A stretch of 64,000 bases of DNA. It comes from Vitis vinifera. Lineage: Eukaryota > Streptophyta > Magnoliopsida > Vitales > Vitaceae. Position numbers and translations under genes: made by a program. Below, piece after piece: positions 49,913 to 63,825 of the stretch. The stretch is taken from positions 21,207,001-21,271,000 of the forward strand of contig NC_081820.1 of the NCBI RefSeq assembly GCF_030704535.1, in the 5' to 3' direction. Numbering within the stretch: position 1 is the stretch's first letter; each line of letters starts with the position of its first letter. The notes beneath the pieces were generated by a model, which searched no databases, was not told the origin of the DNA, and worked only from the letters and a program-made list of their open reading frames with translations.

Positions 49913-51409
49913 TAGAAAGTTTTTTCAGATGTTCACCAAATTTATTGGGATTTGCCTTATACCACGATGGCATCTAGAATGACCTCGCCAAGCGCAAAAC
50001 TTCATCCCTATTAACATATGTGCATAAGTTTTATATATACTAATTTTATATCTTCTAATATTTCTAATATATTCATATAAAAAATGAAATATTTAAATAC
50101 AATTTTAATAAATAAATTAATTTTAATCATCTTATTTTTAAATTTCATTTAACTAGTTATTAAATATATAAAAACTATCATGAAAATCTTTTTAATAAAT
50201 TAATATTTTTTATATCTTTTATATATTGATTAAATTCAAGAGAAATATAAGCTCATAAATAAAATGACATAATTTTTAAAAAAAATAATGATACATATAT
50301 TATAATTTCTTTTATATTCTTAAATACATCCAAATTATATAGATCTTATTTTAGTGGTATATCAAATAATTGTGTTTTAATTTTTATACGTTATTATCTA
50401 ATGTGACAAATTTTGTCGTATTTTGATATTTTATTATGACTTGAATATATAATCTACCTCATTATAGATTTCATAAAATTTTGTATTAATATCGAATCGT
50501 TAGCTTAGAAGTCAAGAATCCCAACTCAATGGTCAAACAATATGGTATGTGGGGCATATGAAAGTGATCCTCCCAGCTTGGAGACAAAAAGTTGTTTTTA
50601 TTTTTATTTATTTATTCTTTTTAACAAATAGAGCAAATTTTAAAAATAATTTTCTGTTTTTAAATTTACTGCTCTTTGTACCATGCATGGAAGCGCCGAC
50701 ATGGACATTACCAACATGGACATTAGATCAAAACCTAAAACGAGCATAATTCTTTATGGATATTCTCCCGGCGGTGGTAGTTACCCGGTTGCTGAGGTTG
50801 CTTCAAATTACTCACAACTTTTATTGCCCTTATTTTCAAACATATATAGAAGGACGATATCCTAAGCAGAGAAAGCCAAAGAAACGTAATCGAGTTGAAT
50901 ACTTTCTCAGTTCCTACTTCCAGCGGAGGAATAGAAGAACAGGCATAGGGGAGGAAGAAAGACAAAAGCAAAAATAAATTAATGAATGAAAACGGCAGCC
51001 TACCAACTTGGACATCAGATCATATTTCCCTGGATTATTCAAATGCCCATCTACCTACATACAAGTCCCCATTCATATATCATCAAATATAAGCAAAGGA
51101 GAAACCAATTCAATGACAACTAGAGCTATCAAATCCAATATTTCTTTTATTAATTTACTTTTCAATAATGTTCATATGAACACAACATTACAATGTTTAG
51201 GGAATCTTCAAGATGATAAAACAGTCTGAACTTGAAACTCAACCGTTTCATTTGAGCTCACCAAGAGGGTCTAATAATCACTAGATTACAATCTAAATTT
51301 AGAAAAAAATAATAAAATAGTATAAGAGTATAATTTAGTTTCGGAGATAAATACCTTACTCCTATTCAACATAATAGGACATTGAAGGGACCATTCTCTT
51401 TTCCTTCAC
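49913..51409. other. Intergenic DNA between Copia and STS A3; nothing recognised
   Basis: Copy of 739-2235. Confidence 0.7.
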
Positions 51410-52944
51410 TTAATTTGTCACCATAGGAATGCTATGCAACACAACAGTTTCAATAGTCAAGCCTGGTCCAAAACCAAATAATACTCCCCAATCCAATCCT
51501 TCACCTGTGGTGGCCCTCTCCCCCTTAAGGGATTTCTTTCTCATCTCATCCAAAATAAACAACACACATGCACTTGACATGTTTCCATACTCACTTAGCA
51601 CATGCCTCGTTGCTTCGAGTTTCTTTTTATCTAAATTGAGTTTTGCTTCAACTGCATCAAGAATTGCAGGGCCACCTGGGTGAGCAATCCAAAATAAGGA
51701 GTTCCAATCGCTAATACCAAGTGGGTCAAAAGCCTGAGTCAAACATTTCTCTATGTTCTCAGAAATTAAAGTGGGCACATTGGGCCACAAATGAAAGGTG
51801 AGTCCCACCTCACGTAAGTTTCCTGCAATGGCACCTGCAGAATTAGGAATAAATGTTTGGGCTGCTGAGACAAGCTGGAAGAGTGGTCGTTCAATTGAGA
51901 TATCCGGATCTGATCCTACGATTACAGCTGCAGACCCATCACCAAAAAGGGCTTGGCCAACTAAAGAGTCCAAAGCATCTTCGGAAGGGCCGCGAAATGT
52001 AACAACTGTGATCTCAGAGCACACCACAAGAACTCGTGCTCCTGCATTATTCTCTGCAAGATCCTTAGCGGTTCGAAGGACAGTTCCACCTGCATAGCAC
52101 CCTTGATGGTACAACATCACTCTTCTGACAGATGGTTCGAGGCCTAAGAGATTAGCGAGTTTATAATCTGCACCAGGCATTTCTACACCTGAGGTGGTAC
52201 AAAATACAAGGTGGGTGATCTTCGATTTAGGCTGACCCCACTCTTTAAGAGCCTTCAATGCTGCTTCCTTACCGAGCTTGGGTACCTCAGCAGTGATAAT
52301 CTCTTGGCGTATGTTAAGAGATGGAGCCATATAAGCACCAATGTTTGGGTGCTCCTCAAGCATTTCTTCGGTCAAATGAATGTAACGCTTCTTGATCATG
52401 GATTTGTCACCTATAAATGAAATAACATGAACACATTAGTTTTACCAATCAACAAGTGATATAGAATATCGTTGAATATGATCGACATGCATTTAACATT
52501 GAAGCAAGTATAAAAGGTTATTCTTAATTATAGCTGGCAATGAGACATGATTCAAAGAACAGCTCTTCAAGCCATTACAGTCAGATGAAATGAATATTAG
52601 TTACTGAAGTAAAATAATTTTCAAGTTTTCTGTAGTATTTTATCTAAAAGCTATACTCTAGAAAGATTGCAACATTCATTCACTTGGAGGTGAGCCTCAC
52701 CTAGTGTCAGTCACATATATACAGAACTGTTATGCATGTAAGAAATTAATGCATGAATATACTTACATATGCGATTGAACTTCTTCTTCAACGCAGTCAT
52801 GTGCTCGCTCTTAGTGACCCTGAAATAGTAATCAGCATAATCAGACTGGTAGACACAGTGGTCGGGGGTAGCTGTGCCAATGGCTAGGATGGTGGCCGGA
52901 CCCTTGGCACGTTGAGCGTTTCTAATTTCCTCGACTGAAGCCAT
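51410..52944 (-). CDS. STS: Stilbene (resveratrol) synthase A3
   Basis: Exon 1 is 52767-52944 and exon 2 is 51410-52410, with intact splice sites (GTAAGT; TATAG). The 392-residue product is identical to A1 and A2, with the Cys164/His303/Asn336 triad. Confidence 0.96.
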
Positions 52945-53059
52945 TGATCCCAGCTACGTACTCAAATTAAAGCCTAAGATTAAGTTGAGGAAGGAAAGAG
53001 AACTCAGTGTGCACAAGTGCTTGGAGTTGGCTTGAGAAAGCTCGGTGTGAGTGTTGGCC

Positions 53060-53092
53060 TTTTATAACCTGTGTTTCACCAACTCTCATCCA
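53060..53092 (-). promoter_or_regulatory. STS A3 core promoter: TATA box plus MYB-type box
   Basis: TATAAAA (minus) at 53060-53066; CACCAACTCTCATCCA (plus) at 53077-53092. Confidence 0.7.
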
Positions 53093-53352
53093 TTGGTAGT
53101 CTTTGAATTATCAGTTGGCGTCAAAGTTTGTGTGCGTGAGTTTTTTTCCTGGTGGGGTTGATTTTCAGACATGTATGCATGCGTTAATGTATTTGTGTTG
53201 TTTTCTGTTCTTCACCTACCCATAGGAAGGAGAAAGCATTCAATCCGGTCACATTTGTTATATATAGAGATAAGGACTTTTCCAGCCTCCTGGAAATTAA
53301 TGCATTGTTCATTTGACTTTTCCATGTGTGGGAAGCTGCTACCAACTTTCTT

Positions 53353-53735
53353 ATTGAAGAATTCATCAAAGTCATTCAAATTTGGATTTCTAAATTTGAA
53401 ATAACCTCAACAACCCAATAATTAATGCATTATTTTTCTTTTGCAGGATTACATCACATGTTATTTAACTTATTCAATAAGTAATTCAACAAATATCTCA
53501 TTTTTATTTAACCTATTTCGTCATCTAACTTGCTAAGAACTCGTTTGATTCTCTCTCTCACACATTGAAGAATTCATCAAAGTCATTTAAATTTGGATTT
53601 CTAAATTTGAAATAACTTCAACAACCCAATACCTAATGCATTATTTTTCTTTTTCAGGATTACATCACATTTCATTTTACTTATTCAAAAGTAATTCAAC
53701 AAATATCTCATTTTTATTTAACCTATTTTGTCATT
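53353..53735. repeat. Local tandem duplication upstream of STS A3
   Basis: Copies at 53353-53524 and 53564-53735. Confidence 0.85.
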
Positions 53736-53960
53736 TAGTGATTGACTTTTCAATTGACACCAACCTTTAATGCTCCTTCAATAAAACTCTTTAATTACTA
53801 TGTTGCCCTTTTGAGTTTCCATCATTCTTTCAGTTGACAACAATTCATTCCCCATATATAGGCTATTTTTGTAAAATGTTTCTTTCCAAAAAGGCACTAT
53901 AAAGTCCTTATAAAACATTAAATTCCTTTTATCTATACAATATATAAAATTACAATGTGT

Positions 53961-54356
53961 CTTTTTTTCAAAAATAACTTTATTATTTCGATTTTATGCG
54001 CTTATATCATATCTTTATTATATGTAATTAATTCAAATAATGTTTATTTTTTCTAAGGACAATTTACTCTTTATAAAAATTATTATAATGTAATTAAAAT
54101 AATTTTAATATGTTCATAAAAGATTTGGATAAAAAAAATCCTCTTTTAAAAAAATTATAATAATTTAGGTTTTTAATACAAAGTGTTTTGACATTTTTTT
54201 CCCAAAAATAGTCTTATCATTTCTATTATATGCGCTTATATCCTATCATTATTATTATATGTAATTAATTCATGTAATGTTTATTTTTCGAAGGACAACC
54301 TACTCTTTATAAAAATTATTATAATGAAATTAAAATAATTTTAATATCTTCATAAA
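53961..54356. repeat. Second local tandem duplication upstream of STS A3
   Basis: Copies at about 53961-54123 and 54194-54356. Confidence 0.75.
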
Positions 54357-54513
54357 AAAACTTAAATTAGATAAAGATCCTCTTTAAAAATTTTAAAATG
54401 ATGATAATTTAGGTTTTTATTATTAATTTATTGAATTAAAAAATTTAGATAAAATTAAAGTTACATAAATACAAAATAATATTTTTTTAGAATCCGAATT
54501 ACACATTTTTTCT

Positions 54514-56072
54514 ATTACAAATAATAAAATAAATTCAATCTCCCTTTATAATAGACATAGGTGATTAAGTTGAACCAAATAAATTGCTTCTCTTCCATAA
54601 TTTATTTTATTTTTCCAATTGTATTTAGGCGTTGTTATTTTTTCATTCTAAAGTTTATTATAAAATTGATCTCCTATTGCGGACATAGGCAATTAGGTCA
54701 AACCATGTAAATATTTTATCTTCTCTAATTTATTTTATTTTTCCTATTGTATTTGAGTGTTGTGATTTTCCTAACAACTTTGCCTATCTTTCTTAGCTTT
54801 CTATTATCTTTTTTTACCTCTCTTTTAAAATCCTATGAAAAAAACCATATATTAATAAAGTCTTATAGATTAACCCTTAATGATATGTTTTTGAATCCTT
54901 GTCAAACTTAAAAAGCCAATTTACTCAAACATAAACTCTACAAATATTGATTTTCCTTAAATTAAAAAATAAATAATTTGAGTCAAATTTACCAACAATC
55001 TCCACCTTGACTCAAGTTCTCTCATTCTACATGTAAGGTTTTCTTTTTTTGATACCCACCTTTACACCCCCCTATGAGTAAAACTATCAGCTTGAGATGC
55101 ATATATTGCTAGTTCACCCATTGTCCCATCGTATGATTTTTGTGAGTTTTAGACCCATTAGGTCCAAGGCCTTTCTCATAGCCTAAAACCAATTATTCTA
55201 TGCTATTTTGTTTGTGGGGCAAAAATAAGTTTGCATACTTAATAAGCTTTGTGATTCGTACATAAAAAGGATGGATTTAACTAGTATTCAAAAGGAAATT
55301 GTTTTGATATTGAATTGGTGTAAAAATATATTCATAAACACCGAGAAAATGTGGCTTCCTTGTTCTATTCCTTTCGTTTGACCTAAATGAAGTTAGTAAC
55401 ATAAAATAAACTAGAGAAGAAAATATTTACATGGTTTGGCCTAATTGCTTATATCCACTACACAGAGAGGTCAAATTTATTAATAAACTTCATAAATACA
55501 AACTCAAACTCTCTCAACCTCCCTTTACTATAAACCTAATACACTCTTTGCCTAACTTTCTTAACACTTTGTTAACGTTTTCACTCCCTCTTGAAATCAT
55601 ATGCAAAACCACATATTTATAGAGCTTTATGGTTCAAACCTAAATCAATAGTTTCATAATCCTAGTCAAACTTAAAAAGGTAATTTATTAAAATACAAAC
55701 TCTATAAATATTGTCTTTCCTAAAAATAAAGAATAAATTATTTGAGGTAACTTCCAAAAACCTCAATATTGACTCAAATTCTTTCAATCTTACACAATTA
55801 ATGAGAATAAACATGTATCAAGTTCAATTTTTCGTCAAACTATTTTTCTCTTTTTTGATAACTTTATTCCTTTTGCAATTAGTATCATCCTTATGCTAAT
55901 GAGTACTCTTATTTGAAAATAGAATCTTGATTATCTTGTTCCACTTTTCTACTTTAACAACTTCTTTAACACTAGGAAAATACTCTCTATGGTGTGGCTT
56001 CACCCTCATAGCTTCACTTAAAATTGTCTTCTCAATTAAGGTGTATAAATATTTCACATTTTTCTTTTGCAC
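54514..56072 (-). mobile_element. Degenerate Copia (Tork-like) fragments, minus strand (unit 3)
   Basis: Copy of 5340-6898; agrees with unit 2 at the site where unit 1 differs (6251). Confidence 0.7.
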
Positions 56073-57926
56073 TGTTAGGATTGAGACCAAAAAAAACATG
56101 ATATGATATAATAGATTGAGATTCATTTATAAATTTTTTTATCTATGTTTCTTGGTTTTTCATTTATTATCATATTTGCATTAATTAGTTACTAATTTGA
56201 GTATACATACCCACATCACTTGTATTGTACATAGCTTGGGAGCATTAGAAGTTACATAGAAAATCCAAGTCATGGGGTCCTTACAAAGTGATGAGTTGTC
56301 CATAGTTGATCAATGGATTTGGGCAATTTATTTGAGACTATATTGCACTACCTCCTAATTGGGGGGATGACTTGTTTTGGTCATCGGGATGGTTTTCCCA
56401 TGGTAAATGCACTATTATATGTAATGCACACTGGACAAGACTTATGAGGAATCATGATCTAAGTCATGGGTTCCTTGAAAAGTGATGAGTTGTCTATAGT
56501 GTATTAATGGATTTGGGCAATCTATTTGAAACTGTAGTGCATTATCTCTTAATTGGGGAGATGACTTGTACTGGTCATCGGGATGGTTTTCCCATGGCGA
56601 GTGCACTATTGTATGTGATGTACATTGTACAAGACTTATGGTAAATCATGACGTAAGGCTAATAGTTATCATGATTCACTTGTTAGGATTGAGCCTTTAA
56701 AAGCAAGAAATAATGTAACAAAGTAACACTTTACTATCCCTAGGTTATCCTTTTTATGCATTGACAGTGATTTGAACATTCAACTCATATCTTTTACACT
56801 GTACATGACTTGGGTGTATTAGGAGTTGTATAAAGGATACAAGTCATTAGATTCATGTAAATAGATAAGTTGTCCATAGTCAATTTATGGATTTTGGCAA
56901 TCCAATAGAGACTGTAGTGCATTACCTCCTAATTTGAGAGATGGTTTATCTTAACCATCAAAACTAATTTCCCATAGTGAGTGCACTAGTGTATACTGGA
57001 CAAGACATATGATGAATCATGACATAAGACTATCAATTGTCATGATTTACCAAGCTGCTATATTGTGTAGGCTCTCAACCTTGAGAGGATATTGAACCTA
57101 TGTCAAAATCAACAAGAGGCTTTAACTTATGAGTAAGATGCTAAAGTAGTCATATATCCTTATAGATTGAGTTATTCTTGATTGAGGCTAGTGGTAATAG
57201 GTATTTTCAATAAATGTATCATGATATCTCATGAAATTGACGCAATGTGTCTCCTTGGATGATCCAAAGGACATATGATCATGAAATCTATAACATCGTA
57301 GTAATTCCTTAAGTGGAATTTGACGTATGCTCTTTATGGGTTAGAGTATGTCCATTGATCATATAATAATCAGATTTTTTATTTAAGGATTATAAAGATA
57401 ATCTTGATAGGTGATAAAACTACCTTATTAGATTACATATACTAATTCATGAGGAGTCAACATGCAGTGGATAGTAGGTCATGGACCCAAGCTTTGTGTC
57501 ATTGTTATTTACGTAAGGTACTAGAATACAGTTAGTTCTCTTTAGTGGAATGTTGAATCAACTTCAAAATTAGATTTTGAGGAAGCCAATACTCCTATGG
57601 GTCCTAATGATCCCCACTCTGAGCTCATATATCATGATGACACAATTTATGAAGGTTGGAGCTCTAAGTTCACTCTTATACATAAGAGTGTTTTAGTAAT
57701 TATGCAAGGTAACACAAAGGATAGTGAAAAAGGTCTCTAGATTGGTCTAATAGATTAATTAGAAAGCCCTATGTGGTTAGTTAATAAATTAGGACTTGTT
57801 TTGGATTGGATTAAGTGACTCAATCCTCAATGGGCACAAGTCACTTAAGCCTAGTGAGTAACCCTATAAATACCTTTTGAGGGATTATAGTTTCCTAATG
57901 ACTTTCAATTAGTCATTTTCCACCTC

Positions 57927-57961
<35 letters not shown>

Positions 57962-58362
57962 TTTATGAGAGTTGGATTGATTATAGGTTCACTCTTATGT
58001 ATAAGTGACCTAAGCTTATATGGTTTAACTCACTTAAGCTTAGTAGCGAAACCATATAAATATCCCCTTAGGGGTTAAGGTTTCATAATCACTTTTCAAA
58101 AAGTCATCTTTCATTTTTAGAGAAAGAGAGAGAGGTACGAGACCTTCAAAGTTTTCAAGCATCCTCTTCACTACATAGATTTGATTTGGGAACATCCAGA
58201 TCTAGACAAAGTTTTCTAAAGCTTTTTTATTCTATATCCTTATATTATTATGATTATTATTTATTTTTTGCTTCATTCCTAGGATATAAAAGCCCTAGGG
58301 AAAATTTCATATACTTAACCTGAGTCTGGGTTAGGGTTAAAAATGATAAAGAGTTTCCTACA
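56073..58362 (+). mobile_element. Large LTR of degenerate retrotransposon (unit 3)
   Basis: Copy of 6899-9198 with (GA)14. The PBS-like TTGGTATTAGAGCC follows at 58364-58377; the leader continues to 58859. Confidence 0.65.
57931..57958. repeat. GA microsatellite, 14 repeats (unit 3)
   Basis: (GA)14, same length as unit 2. Confidence 0.97.
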
Positions 58363-58859
58363 ATTGGTATTAGAGCCTTAGGTTAGGAAAAAAACATGAT
58401 ATAACCTTTCTAGGATATGCTAATGGTTGTTTTGCCTGGATTTTTGTTTATCCTATGGCCTTAAGGATTCTTCTTAAAGAAAAATAAATTTCATGAGAAG
58501 TCTTTTCCATTGTTATTTTTCTAAAACTGGTTATTAAAAGTCATATTGTTATTTCTTTTTTAGACTATCCACTTGGTTTGGATAGGTGGTTCTCTAAACT
58601 CTTCTCCCCAAGAGAAAGAGAATGGCACATATAGCGATGGTGGTCCTGCTGGCTCTTTTCTCTGGAGAGAAGGACTAAACTACCAAGTTTTTTAGGCTTT
58701 CCCTCTTAAGAGAATAAAGACTTTTGTGGATATGGATAGTCCAAGGATAAATGAATAAGAGAGCATTTCTTTTGGCATAGGCGTCCTAGTTTAAGAAATA
58801 AAAAATGGTTTCAAAAAGTCTCATGATAAAGAGTTTATTTTAATAAAGGTTACCAAAAT

Positions 58860-59929
58860 TGAGATGGAACCTAGGATGGCGTTGTAATGATGGGAGTGTA
58901 AACTGAGTAAAACCTAGCATGGTGTCAAAATGACGAGCATCCAAAGAAACTAAGGATAAACTAAGATAAAAACTAGGATGATGTCGAAATGACAAGAGTC
59001 CAAAGTAGCTAAGAATAAGCTCATATAGATCTTAGGATAACGTTGTAATGATGAGAATTCAAAGGAACTAAGGATAAACTGAGATAAAACCGAGGATGAC
59101 ATTGTAATCATGGGAGTCCAAAGGAGCTAAGCATACACTTAGATAGAACCTAGGATGACATTGCAATCATGAATTCAAAGGAACTATGGATAAACTAAGA
59201 TCGAACCTATGATGATCTCGCAATGGTGAGAATGCAAGGTAACCAAGGAAAAATTGAGATAGATCAACCTAGGATGATGTCACAATGATAGGAGTCCAAA
59301 TGAACTAAGGACAAATTGAGATAGAGTCTAGGATGACATGGAAATGATGGGAGTCCAAAGGAGCTAAGAATAAACTTAGATAGAACTAGGATGAAGTCAT
59401 AATGACAGGCATCCAAAGGAATTAACCATAAACTGAGATAAAGCCTAGGATGACATCATAAAAAGAACATAAGATGGTGTCACAATGATAGGAATACAAA
59501 GGAAATAAGGATAAATTGAGATAAAACCTAAGATAACATCGTAATAATAAGAGTTTAAAGGAACTAAGCATAAATAAAGATAGAACATAGGATGGTGTCA
59601 CAATGACGGGAATCGAAAGGAGCTAAGTATAAACTTAGATAGAACCTAGGATGATGTTGCAATGACAAGAATCCAAAGGAACTAAGGATAAACTAAGAAA
59701 GAACCTAGGATTGCGTCACAATGACAAGAGTCCAAAGGAGCTAAGAATAAACTTAGGTAGAACCTAGGATGATGTGGTAATGACGAGAGTGAAAAGGAAT
59801 TAAGGATAAACTAATATAGATCCTAGGATCGTGTCGCAACGACAAGAATCCAAGGGAAGCAAGGATAAATTGAGATAGAATCTAGAATGGTATCGTAATG
59901 ATCGAAATATAAGGAAACTAAAGATAAAT
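58860..59929. repeat. 59-bp minisatellite, about 18 copies (unit 3)
   Basis: Copy of 9696-10765, same length. Confidence 0.93.
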
Positions 59930-61491
59930 AGGGATTGAATATATTTTAACATTGTTAAAGCATTTTACCGTAATTTTTAAATATAATTATGAAAAAAAAA
60001 ACTTTTTAAAAAAAAGATTACTAAAAGAAAAATGTTAATTTCACTGACATTTATCTAATTATTAAATGTCAAGAATCATATGAATATATGAGAAAAATGA
60101 TAAAAAAAAAAAAAGAGTAATAATAATAAATGTAATTACCGTTATTACTCAAATTTATGATTAAAAGTGTTGCGGATTATAAAATTTTTAAAACATTTAT
60201 TTAGTAAATCTAAGAGTAAATTTATTGGAAGATCTAAAATTCAATTCACTATTTTTGTCAAAAATCTAGGTCTAATTTACAGTCACAAAATTATCCTAAA
60301 GTCTCACCTGCAGCCATAGCCCTACCACAGGAAAGCTTTTTTTAAAAAAAATAAAAAAATAAACTCCTCCTCATTCCAAATAAAATAAATCTTTAGTGAT
60401 ATTCACAGGCCCCTCAAGGGTACAGCAGGAGCCGGCATGAACCAGATTCCACGTCCACCTTATTCTTCTAATCCAAGCCAACCAATCAAGTCCAGCCATG
60501 TTATCCACCCACCAACCTTCGCACTTGGCAACTGTTGCCAAGTTATCCACTGCTCTTACATGGGCCCACTTCTCAAGCGTGTCTATCACCTGTACCTTAC
60601 ACGTTATCTTTGCTGAGATGGCAGACGACGTGATCTTCGCATATTATAATAATGGCGGATTGTGGATGGCGGCGGAGACTTGTTCAATGATCTCATGCTG
60701 ATTTTGAATGCTCTTTTTGGTGGAGGGTGAAAGTAACAAATTCAGCACCAGCCGCCAGCTGCAAGCCCGATCGTCCATTTCGTCTTTTAAGGAAATTAAT
60801 TCATCAACTTTAAGAATTTTTGTGTAGATTTTAAACTCATGAGAAGGACACATTTCTGTAATTACAGCATTATTTTAATCTAAGTTCGGTATAGGTATTA
60901 ATTAATAAACAAAATGTCTTTAGCGGAAGTTTAGATAAAATTATGGTTTTGGTCTTAATTATAAAGCAAAATTTGAATATTTTTTTTTAATCAAGAAGTT
61001 GTCGGATTTTTGTATTCTGAAATTTGTTTGTTTATTTGTTTTATTTATAAAAAAATTGTCATATTTTTGTAATATTAATATAGAATTAGTCTTGCATATG
61101 TCGAGTCTAATAGGACTTATGCAAGTTAATATTTTTCTTACAGCATGTTCAGGTAAGGGTGATAGTGGAGCAGTAGACGTCACCCATGTTGTGGTGGTGG
61201 CTATCTTCTTTAACTTATACGAACTATAGAGTACCCCACCTGGTTTCCACTCATTTTACATATTTTTCAAATCAATAGCATAAATTGAAAATTTTCTTGT
61301 ATGCTTAAAAAAAAAAACTCAGATATATTCTTCCTTCCTTTTGATAACATACACAAGAATAAACAATGATTTTGACTTGAGGTCTTTGAGGAGGTCCTCC
61401 AACAATAGTAAAATAACAATTCAATATATTTACTACCTTTTTATTTGATTAATAAAACATGACTCATGAATAACTTTTCCCATCATTTCAC
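59930..61491. other. Intergenic DNA downstream of STS B3, with GC-richer island at 60295-60855
   Basis: Copy of 10766-12326 with A-run length differences near 59992 and a T-to-A at the T/A run near 60007. Confidence 0.6.
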
Positions 61492-63008
61492 CTAGTTTGA
61501 ATCCGTACCAACGCTATGGATCACAACGGTCTCAATGGTTAGGCCCGGCCCAAAGCCAAACAAGACACCCCAATCCAATCCTTCACCTGTCGTCATTTTG
61601 CCTTCCTTGAGCGATTTCTTTCTCATCTCATCCAAAATAAATAGGACACATGCACTTGACATGTTCCCATATTCACTTAGAATATGCCTTGTTGCTTTGA
61701 GTTTCTGTTTATCTAAACCGAGTTTTGCTTCAACTGCGTCAAGAATAGCTGGGCCACCTGGATGAGCAATCCAAAATAAGGAATTCCAATCACTAATACC
61801 AATTGGGTCAAAAGCCTTAGTCAAACAATTCTCTATGTTTTCAGAGATCAAGGTAGGCACATTAGGCCACAAATGAAAGGTGAGACCCACTTCACGTAAG
61901 TTGCCTGCAATAGCACCTGCTGAATTAGGAATAAATGTTTGGGCTGCTGAAACAAGTTGAAAGAGTGGTCGTTCAATCGAGCTATCTGGATCGGATCCAA
62001 TGATTACAGCTGCAGACCCATCACCGAAAAGGGCTTGGCCAACTAAAGAGTCCAAAGCATCTTCGGAAGGACCACGAAATGTAACAACAGTGATCTCTGA
62101 GCACACCACAAGAACTCGTGCTCCTGCATTATTCTCTGCAAGATCCTTAGCGGTTCGAAGGACAGTTCCACCTGCATAGCACCCTTGATGGTACAACATC
62201 ACTCTTCTGACAGATGGTTCGAGCCCTAAAAGATTAGCGAGTTTATAATCTGCACCAGGCATTTCTACACCTGAGGTTGTACAAAATACAAGGTGGGTGA
62301 TCTTCGATTTAGGCTGACCCCACTCTTTAAGAGCCTTCAATGCTGCTTCCTTACCAAGCTTGGGTACCTCAGCAGTGATAATCTCTTGGCGTATGTTAAG
62401 AGATGGAGCCATATAAGCACCAATGTTTGGGTGCTCTTCAAGCATTTCTTCGGTCAAATGAATGTAACGCTTCTTGATCATGGATTTGTCACATGTATAT
62501 AAATTAAATAACAGTAATATGTAAGCTCAAGGCACACTAGTGAAACAAAATCAATTCAATGGGAAGATTGATTGTTCAAGATGATCAAACATTGTTCAAC
62601 TGAGTGTAAAAAGATTCATCTTAATACAGTATAAAAGCTTATTTTTTATTACATCAATTAATAACGTGATCCCATGCGTTATACCATGTGATTCAAAGAG
62701 CACCTGCTCATACCATCACTCACAGATGCACTGTATTAATTTAAGATGAGTACACAGAAAGCTTGAAAATGATGTTTCAGTGGTCGTAGGGGAATCATAT
62801 GTATATGAAGGATGTTAAAATTATACTTACAAATGCGGTTGAACTTCTTCTTGAGCTCGGTCATGTGCTCGCTTTTAGTGACCCGGAAATAGTAATCAGC
62901 GAAATCAGACTGGTACAGACAGTTGTCCGGGGTAGCTGTGCCAATGGCTAGAACGGTGGCCGGACCCTTGGCACGCTGAGCATTTCTAATTTCCTCCACA
63001 GACGCCAT
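61492..63008 (-). CDS. STS: Stilbene synthase B3, intron acceptor AG destroyed (possible pseudogene)
   Basis: Exon 1 is 62831-63008 (donor GTAAGT intact, Glu51 as in B2). The exon 2 equivalent is 61492-62492, with an uninterrupted frame whose deduced sequence equals B1 and B2, all catalytic residues included. The intron end that reads TACAG|GT in B1 and B2 reads TACAT|GT here, because plus-strand C is A at 62493. The invariant acceptor AG is therefore lost and normal joining at Cys60 is not expected. Use of the nearest upstream AG (62526-62527) would add 33 nt in frame without a stop; downstream AGs in exon 2 would shift the frame. Whether a functional enzyme is made is unknown; a base-call error is the alternative. 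Confidence 0.85.
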
Positions 63009-63126
63009 TGATAGTGTGTGATGACTACTGAAATGGAAGCTTCAAAGTTGAAGAAGGAAAGAGAAATGAAATTTTAGGAGCACAAGTGCTTGGAGCTGTC
63101 TGGCCAAAGTTGTGTGTTGAGGTTGG

Positions 63127-63169
63127 TATTTATAATCACCACAAATGCTGTCTCACCAACTCTCATCCA
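63127..63169 (-). promoter_or_regulatory. STS B3 core promoter: TATA box plus MYB-type box
   Basis: TATAAATA (minus) at 63127-63134; CACCAACTCTCATCCA (plus) at 63154-63169. Intact despite the splice defect in the gene. Confidence 0.7.
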
Positions 63170-63323
63170 CTTCCATGTAGGTAGGCTTGCATTTGAATAA
63201 TCCGGTGCCATGGGGTTTGATTTCCATCTTGGTAGGCTTCGGTTTTCATTCTTTATTTTATTTTTCTGTCTTTCTTCTTCCTCTAAAGCTCTTTTGGTCT
63301 TCTAAACCCACGTAAGGCGGTTG

Positions 63324-63825
63324 GAAGCTTACCCTTTTTGACTCCAAGTTGGTAGCATCACTTTCATATCCCCCGAGTACTATTTGACAAAAGACCCAAA
63401 ATTTTCACGTGCTGGGCCAGCTGCTGCCGGCTGGACCAAGCCGATGATCAATATTAATGCAGAACGTTAGGAAACCTGTAATATTTCAAGTCATAAATAT
63501 AGATGTTGAATAAATAAATTTATTGTTTAACAACAATGAAGGCAAAAATTAGTTACTATTAACGAACATAAATATTCGTTAATTATTTTTAAAAGTTTTT
63601 ATATTTGATATTATTTAGTTTGTTTTTTTTAAAAAAAATTCCTTAATTTTTGAAGGCAGAAGCTCACCCATTTTGACTCCAAGCTGGTAGGGTCATTTTC
63701 ATATTCCCAAGTACAATAATATTTGACCATTGAGGTGGAATTCTTGACTTGATCTTCCACATCATGTTGGGCCAAGCTAATTAGGAAATCTGTAATGTGG
63801 CAGATTATATATTCAAGTCATAAAT
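63324..63825. repeat. Diverged tandem duplication upstream of STS B3, with W-boxes
   Basis: Copies at 63324-63499 and 63659-63825; W-boxes at 63723-63728 and 63744-63749. The last 175 bases of the window are AT-rich with nothing recognised. Confidence 0.7.
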
